Source of the DNA: an uncultured Clostridia bacterium
GTDB lineage: Bacteria > Bacillota > Clostridia > Oscillospirales > Acutalibacteraceae
Direction: 5' to 3'
NCBI GenBank assembly: GCA_947623175.1
Contig: CANQGK010000017.1
Location: 1 to 58,051 of the forward strand
DNA: 58,051 nucleotides
Positions 17,079 through 25,931 of this stretch are shown piece by piece (the stretch's first letter is position 1; the number at the start of each line of letters is the position of its first letter). The notes under the pieces were generated by a model that was not told the origin of the DNA, ran no database searches, and saw only the letters and a list, made by a program, of their open reading frames with translations. The position numbers and the translations under genes are program-made.

Positions 17079-19886
17079 ATGAACTATATTGAAAAACTTA
17101 ATCTTATAAACTCTCACAGAAACGAAAGCAAACACGCCGAGCGTATTGCTTCGCAGATTTCTTATCTTAATAATATTTCGGTTATTAAGGGCGGCATTTA
17201 CGACGAACAAATCGAAAAAGGTATGGATTTTGTAATCGACGCCGTAAATAAGGACGGCGTTATCACCGCCAAAACCGTAACCGACGCGGAAGATATACTT
17301 TCCCCGCTTTCGCCTGTAGCCAAAAGCTATAAGCAGATTTTCCTTGCTCACGCGCATATCGATATGAATTGGATGTGGGGCTACAACGAAACCGCGACAA
17401 TTACCGTCGATACCTTCCGCACCGTGCTCAACCTTATGAACGAGTACCCCGATTTTACCTTTGCCCAATCGCAGGCCTCCACTTATGAAATAATAGAAAA
17501 GTACAGCCCCGAAATGCTTGACGAAATAAAGCAGCGAATACACGAGGGCCGCTGGGAAGTGACCGCAAGCGAATGGGTAGAGCCGGACAAAAACATTCCG
17601 GACGGCGAATCACTTACAAGGCAGATACTCGAGTCCAAAAAGTATCTTACCGGACTTCTCGACATACCGGCGGACTATCTTTGCATAGATTTTGTACCCG
17701 ACACCTTCGGTCACAACCTCAACGTACCCGAGGTGCTTTGCAATGCGGGGGTTAAATACATGTACCACTGCCGCGGATTGGAGGGAGATAATCATATCTA
17801 CCGCTACCGCTCCCCCTCGGGAAAGAGCACCCTTAACCTGCGCGAATACGGCTGGTACAACGGATATATTCGGACGAGCAATTTCGAGTGCGCCGCGGAT
17901 TTCTGCGCTGAAAACGGCGTCGATACCTACCTTTGCGTATACGGCGTAGGCGACCACGGCGGCGGACCTTCAAGAAGGGATATCGAGCGCATTATCGAAT
18001 ACCGCTCATGGCCCCTTACCCCCGATATCCGCTTCGGCACGATGCACGAATATTTTGAAATTCTGGAAAACAGCAAAACGGATTTCCCGGTTATAGACAA
18101 GGAGCTTAATTTCCTCTTTACCGGCTGTTATACCACCCAAAGTCGTATAAAAATGGCTAACCGCATTTCCGAAACGCGAATTAACGAGGCAGAGGAGCTT
18201 ATGGCGGCGGCGGCGCTTTTGGGCGCCGATAAGCGCAAAGCCGGCATACTGAATAAGCCCTGGCGCAATATTTTGTTCAACCATTTTCACGATATTATCC
18301 CCGGCTCCGGCACGGTGGAAACCCGCGAATACGCTTTGGGCCTTTTCCAGGACACCTTGGCTTACGTCAACAATTATTCCAATAAAGCCATGAGGGATAT
18401 CGCCGCCAATACCGATACGACAAAAATTCCTTTCGAGGACGACGACGCCGCTACCAGCGAGGGCGCCGGCGCAGGCTACTACCAGGCTCAGTCGGAAAGC
18501 TTCCGCTTAACCGCCACCGAGCGCGGCAGAGGCCCCGTAAGAGCGGTGCATATTTTCAATACCACCGCCTACGACCGTGACGAATTTTGCGAAATCACCG
18601 TTTGGGATTACAACTACGACCATACCAATATCGCGGTTACCGACGCCGACGGCAAAGATACGGAATTTTGCATTTCCGAGCGCGGCAGCGGTTATTGGGA
18701 TCACTCCTTTACGAAGCTTTTGGTAAGGGCGAAGGTGCCGGCGTTCGGCTACACCACCGTTATCGTAAAGCAAAACGTAACCAAGACCGTTATAGAGCGC
18801 GATTTTCCGGATCCGTATACCAACAATCATATACAGCCGCTCAACGACGCTCATATAAACGACGCTCCCTTCGTACTCGAAAACGAGTATATAAAGGCGG
18901 TTTTCGACAGGAGCACCTTCCATATAATTTCTCTCACCGACAAGGAAAGCGGCGAAGAGCTTATAAGCGAGCCCTCGGGTTATTTCAGGTATATTGACGA
19001 AAATCCGAAAAACGCCATGACCGCCTGGCGCGTAGGCAACTATATGAAGGTCACGGATATAAATAAGGCTTACAACGTAAAGGTCCTTGCCGCCGAAACG
19101 AGCGACGTTTATTCCTACGCGATATACGAAATAAAATTCTCGGCTTCCGTTCTCAGGGTTAAGATCGGCTTAAAGAAAAACAGTCGGGTGATCGAATACG
19201 CCGTTACCGCCGATTGGAACGAGCTTCCCACGGTAAACGAGAGAATACCTCAGCTTAACTTCGCTTTGCCGGTTTCCTACACCCCCACCGAAAAGGTAGT
19301 GTACGATATTCCCTACGGCGAAATCGAAAGAGAGCCTTTAGCGCACGACGTTCCGGCGTTGAGCTTCCTCAATATCCGCAATTCCGGCGAAAACAGCGTC
19401 GGAATAGTTACCGATACCAAGTACGGTTACCGTTTTTACAACAACTGCGGCTCGGTCAACCTCATACGCAGCGCCTACGATCCCGACCCGTATCCGGACA
19501 GAGGAATACATAATATACGCATAGGTATTATGGTCGGAAAATCGGAGGACATGAAGCGCATGTCGGATTGCTTTAACCATCCCCTGCCCTTCACCGCAGC
19601 TACCCGCCACGAGGGCAAGCTTCCGCTCGAAAACCGCGCTTTGTCGGTTAAGGGCGACGTACGCGTATCCTGTGTAAAGGTTTCGGAAAACGGCAAGGGT
19701 ACGACGCTCAGGGTTTACGACGTTACGGGCAAAAAGCAAAAGGTTTCCGTTTCGCTTGCCGGCGGCGTAAGCAAGGCGTATATAACCGATTCCAACGAAA
19801 AGGTTATAAGCGAAATCGCTTTAAAGGACGGCGTTATGGAATTTAGCGTAGAGCCTTATTCCACCGTAACCGTTACAGCCGAATAA
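17079..19886 (+). CDS. Alpha-mannosidase, glycoside hydrolase family 38
   Basis: Retaining exo-alpha-mannosidase acting on small mannosides. 935 residues with no signal peptide, so probably cytoplasmic. The N-terminal catalytic domain has zinc ligands in AHAHIDMNWMWG, the nucleophile Asp in FVPDTFGHN, and a further zinc His in FNHFHDIIPGSG. A middle three-helix bundle and C-terminal beta-sandwich domains follow. The exact linkage is not determinable. It stands alone with its own promoter and a terminator, without a visible transporter. Confidence 0.92.
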   Translation: MNYIEKLNLINSHRNESKHAERIASQISYLNNISVIKGGIYDEQIEKGMDFVIDAVNKDGVITAKTVTDAEDILSPLSPVAKSYKQIFLAHAHIDMNWMWGYNETATITVDTFRTVLNLMNEYPDFTFAQSQASTYEIIEKYSPEMLDEIKQRIHEGRWEVTASEWVEPDKNIPDGESLTRQILESKKYLTGLLDIPADYLCIDFVPDTFGHNLNVPEVLCNAGVKYMYHCRGLEGDNHIYRYRSPSGKSTLNLREYGWYNGYIRTSNFECAADFCAENGVDTYLCVYGVGDHGGGPSRRDIERIIEYRSWPLTPDIRFGTMHEYFEILENSKTDFPVIDKELNFLFTGCYTTQSRIKMANRISETRINEAEELMAAAALLGADKRKAGILNKPWRNILFNHFHDIIPGSGTVETREYALGLFQDTLAYVNNYSNKAMRDIAANTDTTKIPFEDDDAATSEGAGAGYYQAQSESFRLTATERGRGPVRAVHIFNTTAYDRDEFCEITVWDYNYDHTNIAVTDADGKDTEFCISERGSGYWDHSFTKLLVRAKVPAFGYTTVIVKQNVTKTVIERDFPDPYTNNHIQPLNDAHINDAPFVLENEYIKAVFDRSTFHIISLTDKESGEELISEPSGYFRYIDENPKNAMTAWRVGNYMKVTDINKAYNVKVLAAETSDVYSYAIYEIKFSASVLRVKIGLKKNSRVIEYAVTADWNELPTVNERIPQLNFALPVSYTPTEKVVYDIPYGEIEREPLAHDVPALSFLNIRNSGENSVGIVTDTKYGYRFYNNCGSVNLIRSAYDPDPYPDRGIHNIRIGIMVGKSEDMKRMSDCFNHPLPFTAATRHEGKLPLENRALSVKGDVRVSCVKVSENGKGTTLRVYDVTGKKQKVSVSLAGGVSKAYITDSNEKVISEIALKDGVMEFSVEPYSTVTVTAE

Positions 19887-19905
19887 TTTAAAATATGTAT
19901 AAAAA

Positions 19906-19941
19906 ATCCCTTCGGGCGTTTGTCCGAAAGGATATTTTTTT
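19906..19941. terminator. Bidirectional terminator between GH38 and tadA
   Basis: ATCC-C-TTCGG / CCGAA-A-GGAT stem with one mismatch, followed by ATTTTTTT on the plus strand. An A-run at its 5' side serves the convergent minus-strand gene. Confidence 0.8.
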
Positions 19942-19943
19942 GC

Positions 19944-20396
19944 CTATTGCTCGCTCGTTCTGAGATCGACGAAAAAATCCTTTAAAAGCTTAATGCAGTC
20001 GTCCTCGCAGATGCCGCCGTAAACCTCCACCTTGTGATTATAGGGATAATTGCATAAATCCACCACACTGTCGATACTGCCGGAAACTCGGTTGTACGCC
20101 CCGAAAACGAGGGTTTTCAGTCGTGAATTGATTATAGCGCCGGTACACATAGGGCAGGGCTCCAGGGTGACGTACATCTCACAGCCGTCAAGCCTACGGC
20201 TTTTTAAAAAGCCGCAGGCTCCGTTTATCGCCTCGATTTCCGCGTGCGAGAGGGCGTTTTGCTTAGCCTCGGTCATATTTTTGCCCTCGGCTATAATTTC
20301 GCCGTCCTTTACGATAACCGCTCCCACGGGTATTTCCCCCGCTTTTCCGGCGGCGGCGGCCAATTCCAGGGCTTTGTACATAAACCGTCTGTCCAT
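19944..20396 (-). CDS. tadA: tRNA-specific adenosine deaminase
   Basis: Converts the wobble adenosine of tRNA-Arg(ACG) to inosine. 150 residues. Zinc-deaminase motifs HAEIEAI (catalytic Glu) and PCPMCTGAI (two zinc cysteines) are visible, and the SRLKTLVFGAYNRVSGS region is typical of TadA. Last gene of the lexA-rnhA-tadA run, 10 nt after rnhA. Confidence 0.95.
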   Translation of the reverse strand: MDRRFMYKALELAAAAGKAGEIPVGAVIVKDGEIIAEGKNMTEAKQNALSHAEIEAINGACGFLKSRRLDGCEMYVTLEPCPMCTGAIINSRLKTLVFGAYNRVSGSIDSVVDLCNYPYNHKVEVYGGICEDDCIKLLKDFFVDLRTSEQ

Positions 20397-20406
20397 ATTT
20401 TCGCAA

Positions 20407-20853
20407 TTATCCTAACTTTTTATAATATTCCACCGCCAGGCGGTCACAGCGCTCGTTTTCGGGGTGACCGGCATGCCCTTTTACCCATTCCACTTTAAGC
20501 TCGTGACGCTCGGAAAGCTCTAACAGCTTTTCCCATAAATCGGCGTTAAGCGCCGGCTTTTTGTCAGCTTTGCGCCAGCCGTTTTTCTGCCAGGCCTTTG
20601 CCCAGCCCTTCAAAAGGCCGTCCGCCACGTATTTGGAGTCTGTAACGAGCCGTACAAGGCAGGGCTCTTTCAGGGCGGCAAGCCCCATTATCACGGCGGT
20701 AAGCTCCATACGGTTGTTGGTGGTATTTTTCTCCCCGCCAGAAAGCTCCTTTACATGCATGCCATACCGCAGGATGACCCCCCAGCCGCCCGGACCCGGA
20801 TTGCCCGAGCATGCGCCGTCGGTAAAAATCTCAACGTATTTTCTGGTTATCAT
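20407..20853 (-). CDS. rnhA: Ribonuclease HI
   Basis: Endonuclease that cuts RNA in RNA:DNA hybrids. 148 residues, E. coli-like. The acidic tetrad is in [16 protein letters not shown] (Asp), NNRMELTAV (Glu), VTDSKYV (Asp) and the C-terminal NERCDRLA (Asp). [15 protein letters not shown] matches the basic handle region. Starts 21 nt after lexA and is likely co-transcribed, so possibly mildly SOS-induced. Confidence 0.95.
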   Translation of the reverse strand: MITRKYVEIFTDGACSGNPGPGGWGVILRYGMHVKELSGGEKNTTNNRMELTAVIMGLAALKEPCLVRLVTDSKYVADGLLKGWAKAWQKNGWRKADKKPALNADLWEKLLELSERHELKVEWVKGHAGHPENERCDRLAVEYYKKLG

Positions 20854-20874
20854 ATATGTACTCTCTTTTTAGGT

Positions 20875-21462
20875 CTAATATTTTCTGTAACTGCCCACGA
20901 CCTTGCCGAGCACCGTCGGTCTTTCGGGATAAATCGGCGAAAAATCGGGGTTTTCGGGCATAAATATTATCTGCCCATTCTTAATAAGCAGACGCTTTAC
21001 GGTAGCTTCGTCGCCGTCCATTCCCACGACTATGTCGCCGTTTCGGCAGGGCGAGTTTTTATCGGCCACTATAATGTCGCCGTCGAGTATTCCGGCGTCC
21101 TTCATACTGAGCCCCACCACCTTCAAAGCGAACAAACCGTCGGCGTCGCGCGAGGGGTAAGGAATATAATCCTCGATTTCTTCGATAGCCAAAATGGGTT
21201 TTCCGGCGGTAATTCTGCCCACAAGCGGTACCATGGAGGATTCAAAGTCGTTGTTAAGCCTTATCGCGCGTGAATTTTTGGCGTCGCGGGTTATATAGCC
21301 CTTCTCCTCGAGGGCGCTTAGCATGGCGTGCACCGTCGAGGTGGACCTTATTCCCGTAGCGCGGCAGATTTCGCGTACCGTGGGCGGAATACCCTCCGCT
21401 TTCTGCTTAACCAAAAAGGCATAAACCTCCTGCTGTTTTTCGGTAAGCGGTTCTTTTGACAT
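20875..21462 (-). CDS. lexA: LexA SOS repressor
   Basis: Represses DNA-damage genes and self-cleaves when RecA filaments form. 195 residues from ATG 21462 (MSKEPLTEKQ) after GGAGG. An N-terminal winged helix precedes the cleavage site Ala-Gly in VGRITAGKPI; the catalytic Ser is in VVGLSMKDAG and the Lys in DEATVKRLL. A longer frame to 21525 would run through its own promoter and operator, so it is rejected. Autoregulated through the site at 21478-21491. Confidence 0.97.
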   Translation of the reverse strand: MSKEPLTEKQQEVYAFLVKQKAEGIPPTVREICRATGIRSTSTVHAMLSALEEKGYITRDAKNSRAIRLNNDFESSMVPLVGRITAGKPILAIEEIEDYIPYPSRDADGLFALKVVGLSMKDAGILDGDIIVADKNSPCRNGDIVVGMDGDEATVKRLLIKNGQIIFMPENPDFSPIYPERPTVLGKVVGSYRKY

Positions 21463-21477
21463 ACAAATTCCTCCGAA

Positions 21478-21491
21478 CGAACATATATTCG
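21478..21491 (-). promoter_or_regulatory. SOS box (LexA operator) of lexA
   Basis: CGAAC-ATAT-ATTCG matches the Gram-positive consensus CGAACNNNNGTTCG with one mismatch. It lies between the -10 box and the Shine-Dalgarno. Confidence 0.8.
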
Positions 21492-21496
21492 TATTT

Positions 21497-21525
21497 AGTA
21501 TATCAGCTTTTTCGCCGCTTTGCAA
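21497..21525 (-). promoter_or_regulatory. Promoter of lexA-rnhA-tadA
   Basis: Minus strand: TTGCAA (21525-21520), 17-nt spacer, TATACT (21502-21497). The -35 lies inside the last codons of the upstream permease gene. Confidence 0.7.
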
Positions 21526-21907
21526 CCCTTTCGGCGTTTTTTGAAAAAATTTCGGCGTTTTTTGAAAAAATTTCCCTTATTCCCAATATAACGAGCAGCC
21601 CGCCGAACGCTTTTCCGGTAACTTCCCCGCCCAAAAGGTCGGTAAGCCCGATGCCCGCCGCCGCGCCGACAAGCCCGCAAAGCGAGATTTTAACCGTAAG
21701 CTTCCACTCTATTTGTTTTTTAAAGGAATAAATTATCACCGCCGTAAAGGCTATGGGTATAAAGAAAAGCAGATTTGTACCCTGCGCCGCAAGCTGTTTT
21801 GTGTCGGTAAAGAGCGAGAGATAAATCACCAGAACCGCTCCCCCGCCGAGCCCCATAGAGCCCAAAATTCCCGAAAAAAGCCCCGCAAAGAGGGCGGCGA
21901 TATTCAT
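21503..21907 (-). CDS. TauE/SafE-type permease, C-terminal half
   Basis: Half-length protein of the TSUP (TauE/SafE) family of anion exporters; 134 residues with about four membrane segments. The family-typical GILGSMGLGGGAVLVIYLSL lies near the start. It overlaps the other half by four bases (ATGA), so the two are coupled and probably assemble into one transporter. The C-terminus carries a FSKNAEI duplication caused by a 21-bp tandem repeat. Substrate unknown (sulfite, sulfonate or similar in relatives). Confidence 0.85.
   Translation of the reverse strand: MNIAALFAGLFSGILGSMGLGGGAVLVIYLSLFTDTKQLAAQGTNLLFFIPIAFTAVIIYSFKKQIEWKLTVKISLCGLVGAAAGIGLTDLLGGEVTGKAFGGLLVILGIREIFSKNAEIFSKNAERVAKRRKS
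21529..21570 (-). repeat. 21-bp tandem duplication in the permease 3' end
   Basis: Two exact 21-bp units (21529-21549, 21550-21570) add seven in-frame residues to the C-terminal tail. Confidence 0.9.
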
Positions 21908-22269
21908 TTGAAAAGCAGGCGTACGCCCGCGTAAACCATAAATCCGCCAAATATCCGCTTAAGCCATACCGACGGTATTTTTTTTATTGCAAAGGCGCCT
22001 ATAAGCGCGCCCGCCACCCCCGCCGGTATAAAGGGCAGCGCGTCGGACAGCTTTACGTAATCTTTTACAAGATATATAACGGCGCTTAATATACTCACGG
22101 GCAAAATAACCGCCACCGCGTTTTTGTGGGCGGATTTTTGGTCTAAGCCGATTTTTTTAAGCAGCGGCACCGCCAACATTCCTCCGCCCGCGCCGAACAG
22201 GCCGTTGACTAAGCCTATTGCGAAGCCCGTACCCGCGATCGGCAGATTTTTTTTAAATTTGCTTTTCAT
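21904..22269 (-). CDS. TauE/SafE-type permease, N-terminal half
   Basis: 121 residues with about four membrane segments and the TSUP repeat motif VNGLFGAGGGMLAVPLL. Full-length family members are about 250 residues with two such repeats. Here each repeat is its own gene, and the pair totals 255 residues. ATG follows AGGAGGG. First gene of the minus-strand run that continues into lexA. Confidence 0.85.
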   Translation of the reverse strand: MKSKFKKNLPIAGTGFAIGLVNGLFGAGGGMLAVPLLKKIGLDQKSAHKNAVAVILPVSILSAVIYLVKDYVKLSDALPFIPAGVAGALIGAFAIKKIPSVWLKRIFGGFMVYAGVRLLFK

Positions 22270-22346
22270 GTGTTGCCCTCCTGTTCTTAACTTTTATTAA
22301 CTTTCCCGAAAGCTTAAAAAACTTTCATTTAAAATATAATTTTCCG

Positions 22347-22375
22347 TTCTATTTCGGACAACCGTAGAATAATAT
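22347..22375 (+). promoter_or_regulatory. Sigma-E-like promoter of the spoIIIA operon
   Basis: TTCTATTT (22347-22354), 13-nt spacer, AATAATAT (22368-22375), about 30 bp before spoIIIAA. The same architecture with one base changed in each box shifts it to the spoIVA promoter form (TTATATTT-13-CATAATAT at 35062-35033). Confidence 0.55.
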
Positions 22376-22406
22376 TAAACAACGGAAAAAATAACGGGAG
22401 GAAGTC

Positions 22407-23339
22407 ATGGAAGGCTCAGAATTTGAAAAGGCGCTTTACGCGGTAAATCCCCGCATACGCGAAATTCTCGTACGACTGCCCGACGGCGTAAAGCGCAATA
22501 CCGAGGAAATCCGACTGCGCGCCGACCTGCCCTTAAGCGTCACGATAGGCGGCGATACGGCTTTTGTAAAGGAAGACGGTCAAACGGTTTTTTCTTTGGA
22601 AAAATCCCTGCCTAAAGTCACGGCGAAGGACATGGAGGAAAGCTTTTCCCTTTTATGCCGCGGCTCGGTATACGCGCACGAGCAGGAGCTTAAAAACGGC
22701 TTTGTCATGATGCGAAACGGCTGTCGCGCCGGAGTTTTCGGCACCCTTTGCGAAAACGGATGCATGCAGGACGTAACCTCGATAAATATACGAATAGCGC
22801 GGGCAATGAGAGGCGTGGCGGACGAGATTATAAAAAGCTTAAAACCCGGCGGACTGCTTATCGCGGGGCCTCCGGGAAGCGGCAAAACCACCGTTCTGCG
22901 CGACCTTATACGGCAGGTATCTAACGGCGCGGCGGGAAAACCTCGGCGCATAGCGGTAATTGACAGCCGCGGAGAGCTCGGCGGCTCGTATGGGGTAAAG
23001 CGTATAAACGATCTCGGCGGCAATACCGACGTTTTGCTTGTCGCCGACAAGGCAAAGGGCATAGAGATCGCCCTTAGGACTATGTTCCCCGATATCATCG
23101 CTTTTGACGAAATCGGAACCGTCGCCGAGCTTAGGAGCGCGGAGGAAAGCTTTCACGCGGGGGTTGAAATCTACACCACCGCGCATATCGGAAAAGCGGA
23201 GGAACTGTTAAAACGACGGGTGACCTCGCGGCTTTTGCTCGGCGGGGCGATAGCTCGGGTGGCGCTTTTGCCCGCGTATCATCGCGGAAATCCCGAAATT
23301 ATCTCCGTAAAGGAGCTTTACCGTGCGAGTGTCGGTTAA
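22407..23339 (+). CDS. spoIIIAA: Stage III sporulation protein AA (ATPase)
   Basis: Secretion-type ATPase of the SpoIIIA-SpoIIQ channel between mother cell and forespore. 310 residues. Walker A GPPGSGKTTVLRDLIRQ is near 155-170, followed by DSRGELGG and IIAFDEIGT (Walker B). It sits first in a complete eight-gene operon, so the assignment is firm. ATG after GGGAGG. Confidence 0.97.
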   Translation: MEGSEFEKALYAVNPRIREILVRLPDGVKRNTEEIRLRADLPLSVTIGGDTAFVKEDGQTVFSLEKSLPKVTAKDMEESFSLLCRGSVYAHEQELKNGFVMMRNGCRAGVFGTLCENGCMQDVTSINIRIARAMRGVADEIIKSLKPGGLLIAGPPGSGKTTVLRDLIRQVSNGAAGKPRRIAVIDSRGELGGSYGVKRINDLGGNTDVLLVADKAKGIEIALRTMFPDIIAFDEIGTVAELRSAEESFHAGVEIYTTAHIGKAEELLKRRVTSRLLLGGAIARVALLPAYHRGNPEIISVKELYRASVG

Positions 23340-23781
23340 GCTTTTGGGGCTGTGCCTCGTATTTTCGGTCTGCGCCGCGGCGGGATTTTTAAAATCGTCC
23401 GCTTTAAGGCAAAGGTGCGAAAGACTTAAGCTTTTTTTGAAGTCCTTAAGCGCCCTTTCGGGGTACATAGCCGCAGGCGCGGGAGAGATCGAGAGCATTT
23501 TGCCGAAATGCTTCGAAAAGGAACGGGTTTTTATAAACGAAAACAACGCTATCGAGTTTGACCCTTCCTTTTTAAAAAAAGAGGATGCCGCTCTTATTCG
23601 CGAATATTTTGAGAACTTTGGATTAAAGGACAGCCGGTCCGAATACGAAAGAACGAAATTGTATATGGATTTAATTGCCGAAAATTGCAAAGAAGCCGAA
23701 AAAGAGTGCGAAAAGCTTTGCCGGCTTTACAACACGCTCGGTATATTTTGCGGGCTTTTTATCTGTATATTCTTTTTATAG
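23323..23781 (+). CDS. spoIIIAB: Stage III sporulation protein AB
   Basis: Membrane protein related to type II secretion GspF. 152 residues, an N-terminal anchor segment, a helical middle and a C-terminal membrane segment. GTG start after AAAGGAG, overlapping spoIIIAA by 17 bp. Confidence 0.93.
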   Translation: MRVSVKLLGLCLVFSVCAAAGFLKSSALRQRCERLKLFLKSLSALSGYIAAGAGEIESILPKCFEKERVFINENNAIEFDPSFLKKEDAALIREYFENFGLKDSRSEYERTKLYMDLIAENCKEAEKECEKLCRLYNTLGIFCGLFICIFFL

Positions 23782-23790
23782 GTGAACTAA

Positions 23791-23985
23791 ATGGATGTCA
23801 ATTTTATTTTCAGAATAGCGGCGATAGGAATTATCGTAACGGTGTTGAATCAGGTGCTGATACGCTCGGGCAGAGAGGAACAGGCGATGCTTACCACCCT
23901 TGCGGGGCTGGTGGTGGTGCTATTGATGATAGTAAACGCCGTAGCCGAGCTTTTTTCGACCGTCAAATCCCTTTTCGGCTTATGA
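23791..23985 (+). CDS. spoIIIAC: Stage III sporulation protein AC
   Basis: 64-residue protein with two membrane helices, normal size for the family. It includes the conserved SGREEQAM loop between them. ATG after AGGTGA; its TGA overlaps the spoIIIAD ATG (ATGA). Confidence 0.95.
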   Translation: MDVNFIFRIAAIGIIVTVLNQVLIRSGREEQAMLTTLAGLVVVLLMIVNAVAELFSTVKSLFGL

Positions 23986-24374
23986 TAAACGAAGTTTTCA
24001 AGGTGTTGGCGGTATGCATTGTCGCCGCGGCGCTCTGCGTCGTAATAAGAGCCAAAAACGCCGAATACGCCTTTTTTATTACGATAGCGGCGGGTATAGG
24101 CATAACGCTTTTGGTTTTGCGGAAAATCGCGGTACCGATAACGGTATTGAGGGAAAAATTGGAGGAATACGGCGTAGAAAGCGAGTATTTCAAGGTCGCC
24201 TTAAAGGCGGTCGGCATAGGTTATATAACCTCATTTACCGCCGACGCCTGCCGCGACAGCGGACAGACCTCTTTAGCGGCGAAGGCGGAGCTTGCGGGCA
24301 AATGCGCCATATTTTTACTTTCTCTGCCGCTTATTATATCCGTCCTCGAGACGGCGATAGGATTTACGGCATGA
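23982..24374 (+). CDS. spoIIIAD: Stage III sporulation protein AD
   Basis: 130-residue membrane protein starting MINEVFKVLAVCIVAAALCV. I use the ATG overlapping the spoIIIAC stop; a longer frame from 23685 is only an overlap with upstream genes. The conserved SFTADACRDSGQTSLAAKAE segment is present. Confidence 0.95.
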   Translation: MINEVFKVLAVCIVAAALCVVIRAKNAEYAFFITIAAGIGITLLVLRKIAVPITVLREKLEEYGVESEYFKVALKAVGIGYITSFTADACRDSGQTSLAAKAELAGKCAIFLLSLPLIISVLETAIGFTA

Positions 24375-25498
24375 AAATAAAAAGAATAATATTTTTGATT
24401 TTGGTTTTGACCTGTATTTTGCCCTTCGGCTGCAGCGCCGAAGAAGCCGAGTACGACGATTTTTATTACGAACAGTATGAATTAAGCGGCGCGCCCGAGC
24501 TTTATGAAAAGCTTCCGGAGGACGCGCGGGAATATTTTGACCAAACCGGCATAAACCCGCAAAATCCCGAATGGGTAAATACCCTCTCGCCCGAGAACGT
24601 TTTCGGGCATATTTGGAGCTTTTTGAAATCGGGCGCAAAGAAACCCGTTGCGGCGGGTATGTCGATACTTGCGGTAACCCTTATAAGCGCGACGGTCGAG
24701 AGTATGGAAATAAGCGGCGGCGCCGCGCTTGCCGCCCTCTACGCGACTGCCCTTTCGGCGGCGGCGGTAATTACGGCGCCGGTGCTATCGGTAATAAGGG
24801 CGAGCGTAAATGCCATGCAGGGCTGTTCGGTTTTTATGACCGCTTTCGTGCCGGTTTTCGCGGTGGTAGTGGCGTCCTCTGGCAGAGCCGTCTCGTCGGT
24901 ATCCATGAGCGCTCTCCTTTTGGGCGCGGCGGGTGCGGTGAGTTTTATTTCGAATTTCGTCGTCGTTCCGCTTTTGGGAGGCTTTTTGTCGATAGGTATC
25001 GCCTCGTCGGTCTCGCCCGTCCTTGCCCGCTCGGGTATAGCGGACGGCATCAAAAAAATCGCCTTTTGGATAATGTCGGCTCTCACGACGGTTTTTGTGG
25101 GAATACTCGGTATTCAAACCGCAGTCAATACCTGCGCCGATACTCTCAGCCTTAAAACCGCCAAATTCATAGTCGGCTCCTCGGTTCCGGTGGCGGGAAC
25201 GGCGCTTTCCGAAGCGCTTGCCGCGCTGGTGGGATCTATGGGAATGCTCAAAACCTCGATAGGCATTTACGGAGTGGCGGCATGCTGCGCAATTTTCCTG
25301 CCGCTTGTAACCGAGCTTTTTATGTGGAGAATAATACTCACCTTAAACGCCGTAGTTTCGGACGTGTTTTCGCTTACGAAGATCTCGGCGCTTTTACGCA
25401 GTGTGGATACGGTGATATCGGTGATAACGGGAATAATCTTACTTACGGCGGCGATGTTTGTGATCTCCCTGAGCGTCGTAGTGGCGGCGGGGAATTAA
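24371..25498 (+). CDS. spoIIIAE: Stage III sporulation protein AE
   Basis: Multi-pass membrane component of the SpoIIIA channel, 375 residues from ATG 24371, overlapping the spoIIIAD stop. The N-terminus is a signal-like segment ending ILPFGCSAEE. An acidic extracellular stretch and about eight hydrophobic helices follow. Confidence 0.95.
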   Translation: MKIKRIIFLILVLTCILPFGCSAEEAEYDDFYYEQYELSGAPELYEKLPEDAREYFDQTGINPQNPEWVNTLSPENVFGHIWSFLKSGAKKPVAAGMSILAVTLISATVESMEISGGAALAALYATALSAAAVITAPVLSVIRASVNAMQGCSVFMTAFVPVFAVVVASSGRAVSSVSMSALLLGAAGAVSFISNFVVVPLLGGFLSIGIASSVSPVLARSGIADGIKKIAFWIMSALTTVFVGILGIQTAVNTCADTLSLKTAKFIVGSSVPVAGTALSEALAALVGSMGMLKTSIGIYGVAACCAIFLPLVTELFMWRIILTLNAVVSDVFSLTKISALLRSVDTVISVITGIILLTAAMFVISLSVVVAAGN

Positions 25499-25499
25499 A

Positions 25500-25931
25500 A
25501 TGCAATTTTTTACACAACTCATCACTTCCTTTTGCGCTTCCTGCGTATTTATGGGAGCGCTCTTTATCCTCTGCCCCGAGGGCGCGCTTAAAAAGCCGGT
25601 AAAGTACCTGCTCGGGCTTGTATTTATAATCTCGGTAACCGCTTCCGCCGGTATAACGGTGCGGCGGGCGAACTTCGACTTTACTCCGCCCGAAAGCGAG
25701 TTTTACGACGAAACGGAGCTTAAAACAGCCGGCGCGGAATACGTTTACGCTTACGCCCTTGAAGCGTCGGGAATAAATTTTAAAAAAATTACGGTTCTTA
25801 CTAATAAAGCCGAGGACGGCAGCATAATAATTAATAAGATTGTTATCAATTCCGATTGCGAACGCGGTAAAATTCTCGAGGCTTTGGGGGAAGCGGCGAA
25901 AAATTATGAGGTAGAGACAGTACATGAATGA
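25500..25931 (+). CDS. spoIIIAF: Stage III sporulation protein AF
   Basis: 143 residues. Two N-terminal membrane segments separated by a short LCPEGALKKPVKY loop are followed by a soluble ring-building-like domain. Single base between it and spoIIIAE; overlaps spoIIIAG by 8 bp. Confidence 0.93.
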   Translation: MQFFTQLITSFCASCVFMGALFILCPEGALKKPVKYLLGLVFIISVTASAGITVRRANFDFTPPESEFYDETELKTAGAEYVYAYALEASGINFKKITVLTNKAEDGSIIINKIVINSDCERGKILEALGEAAKNYEVETVHE

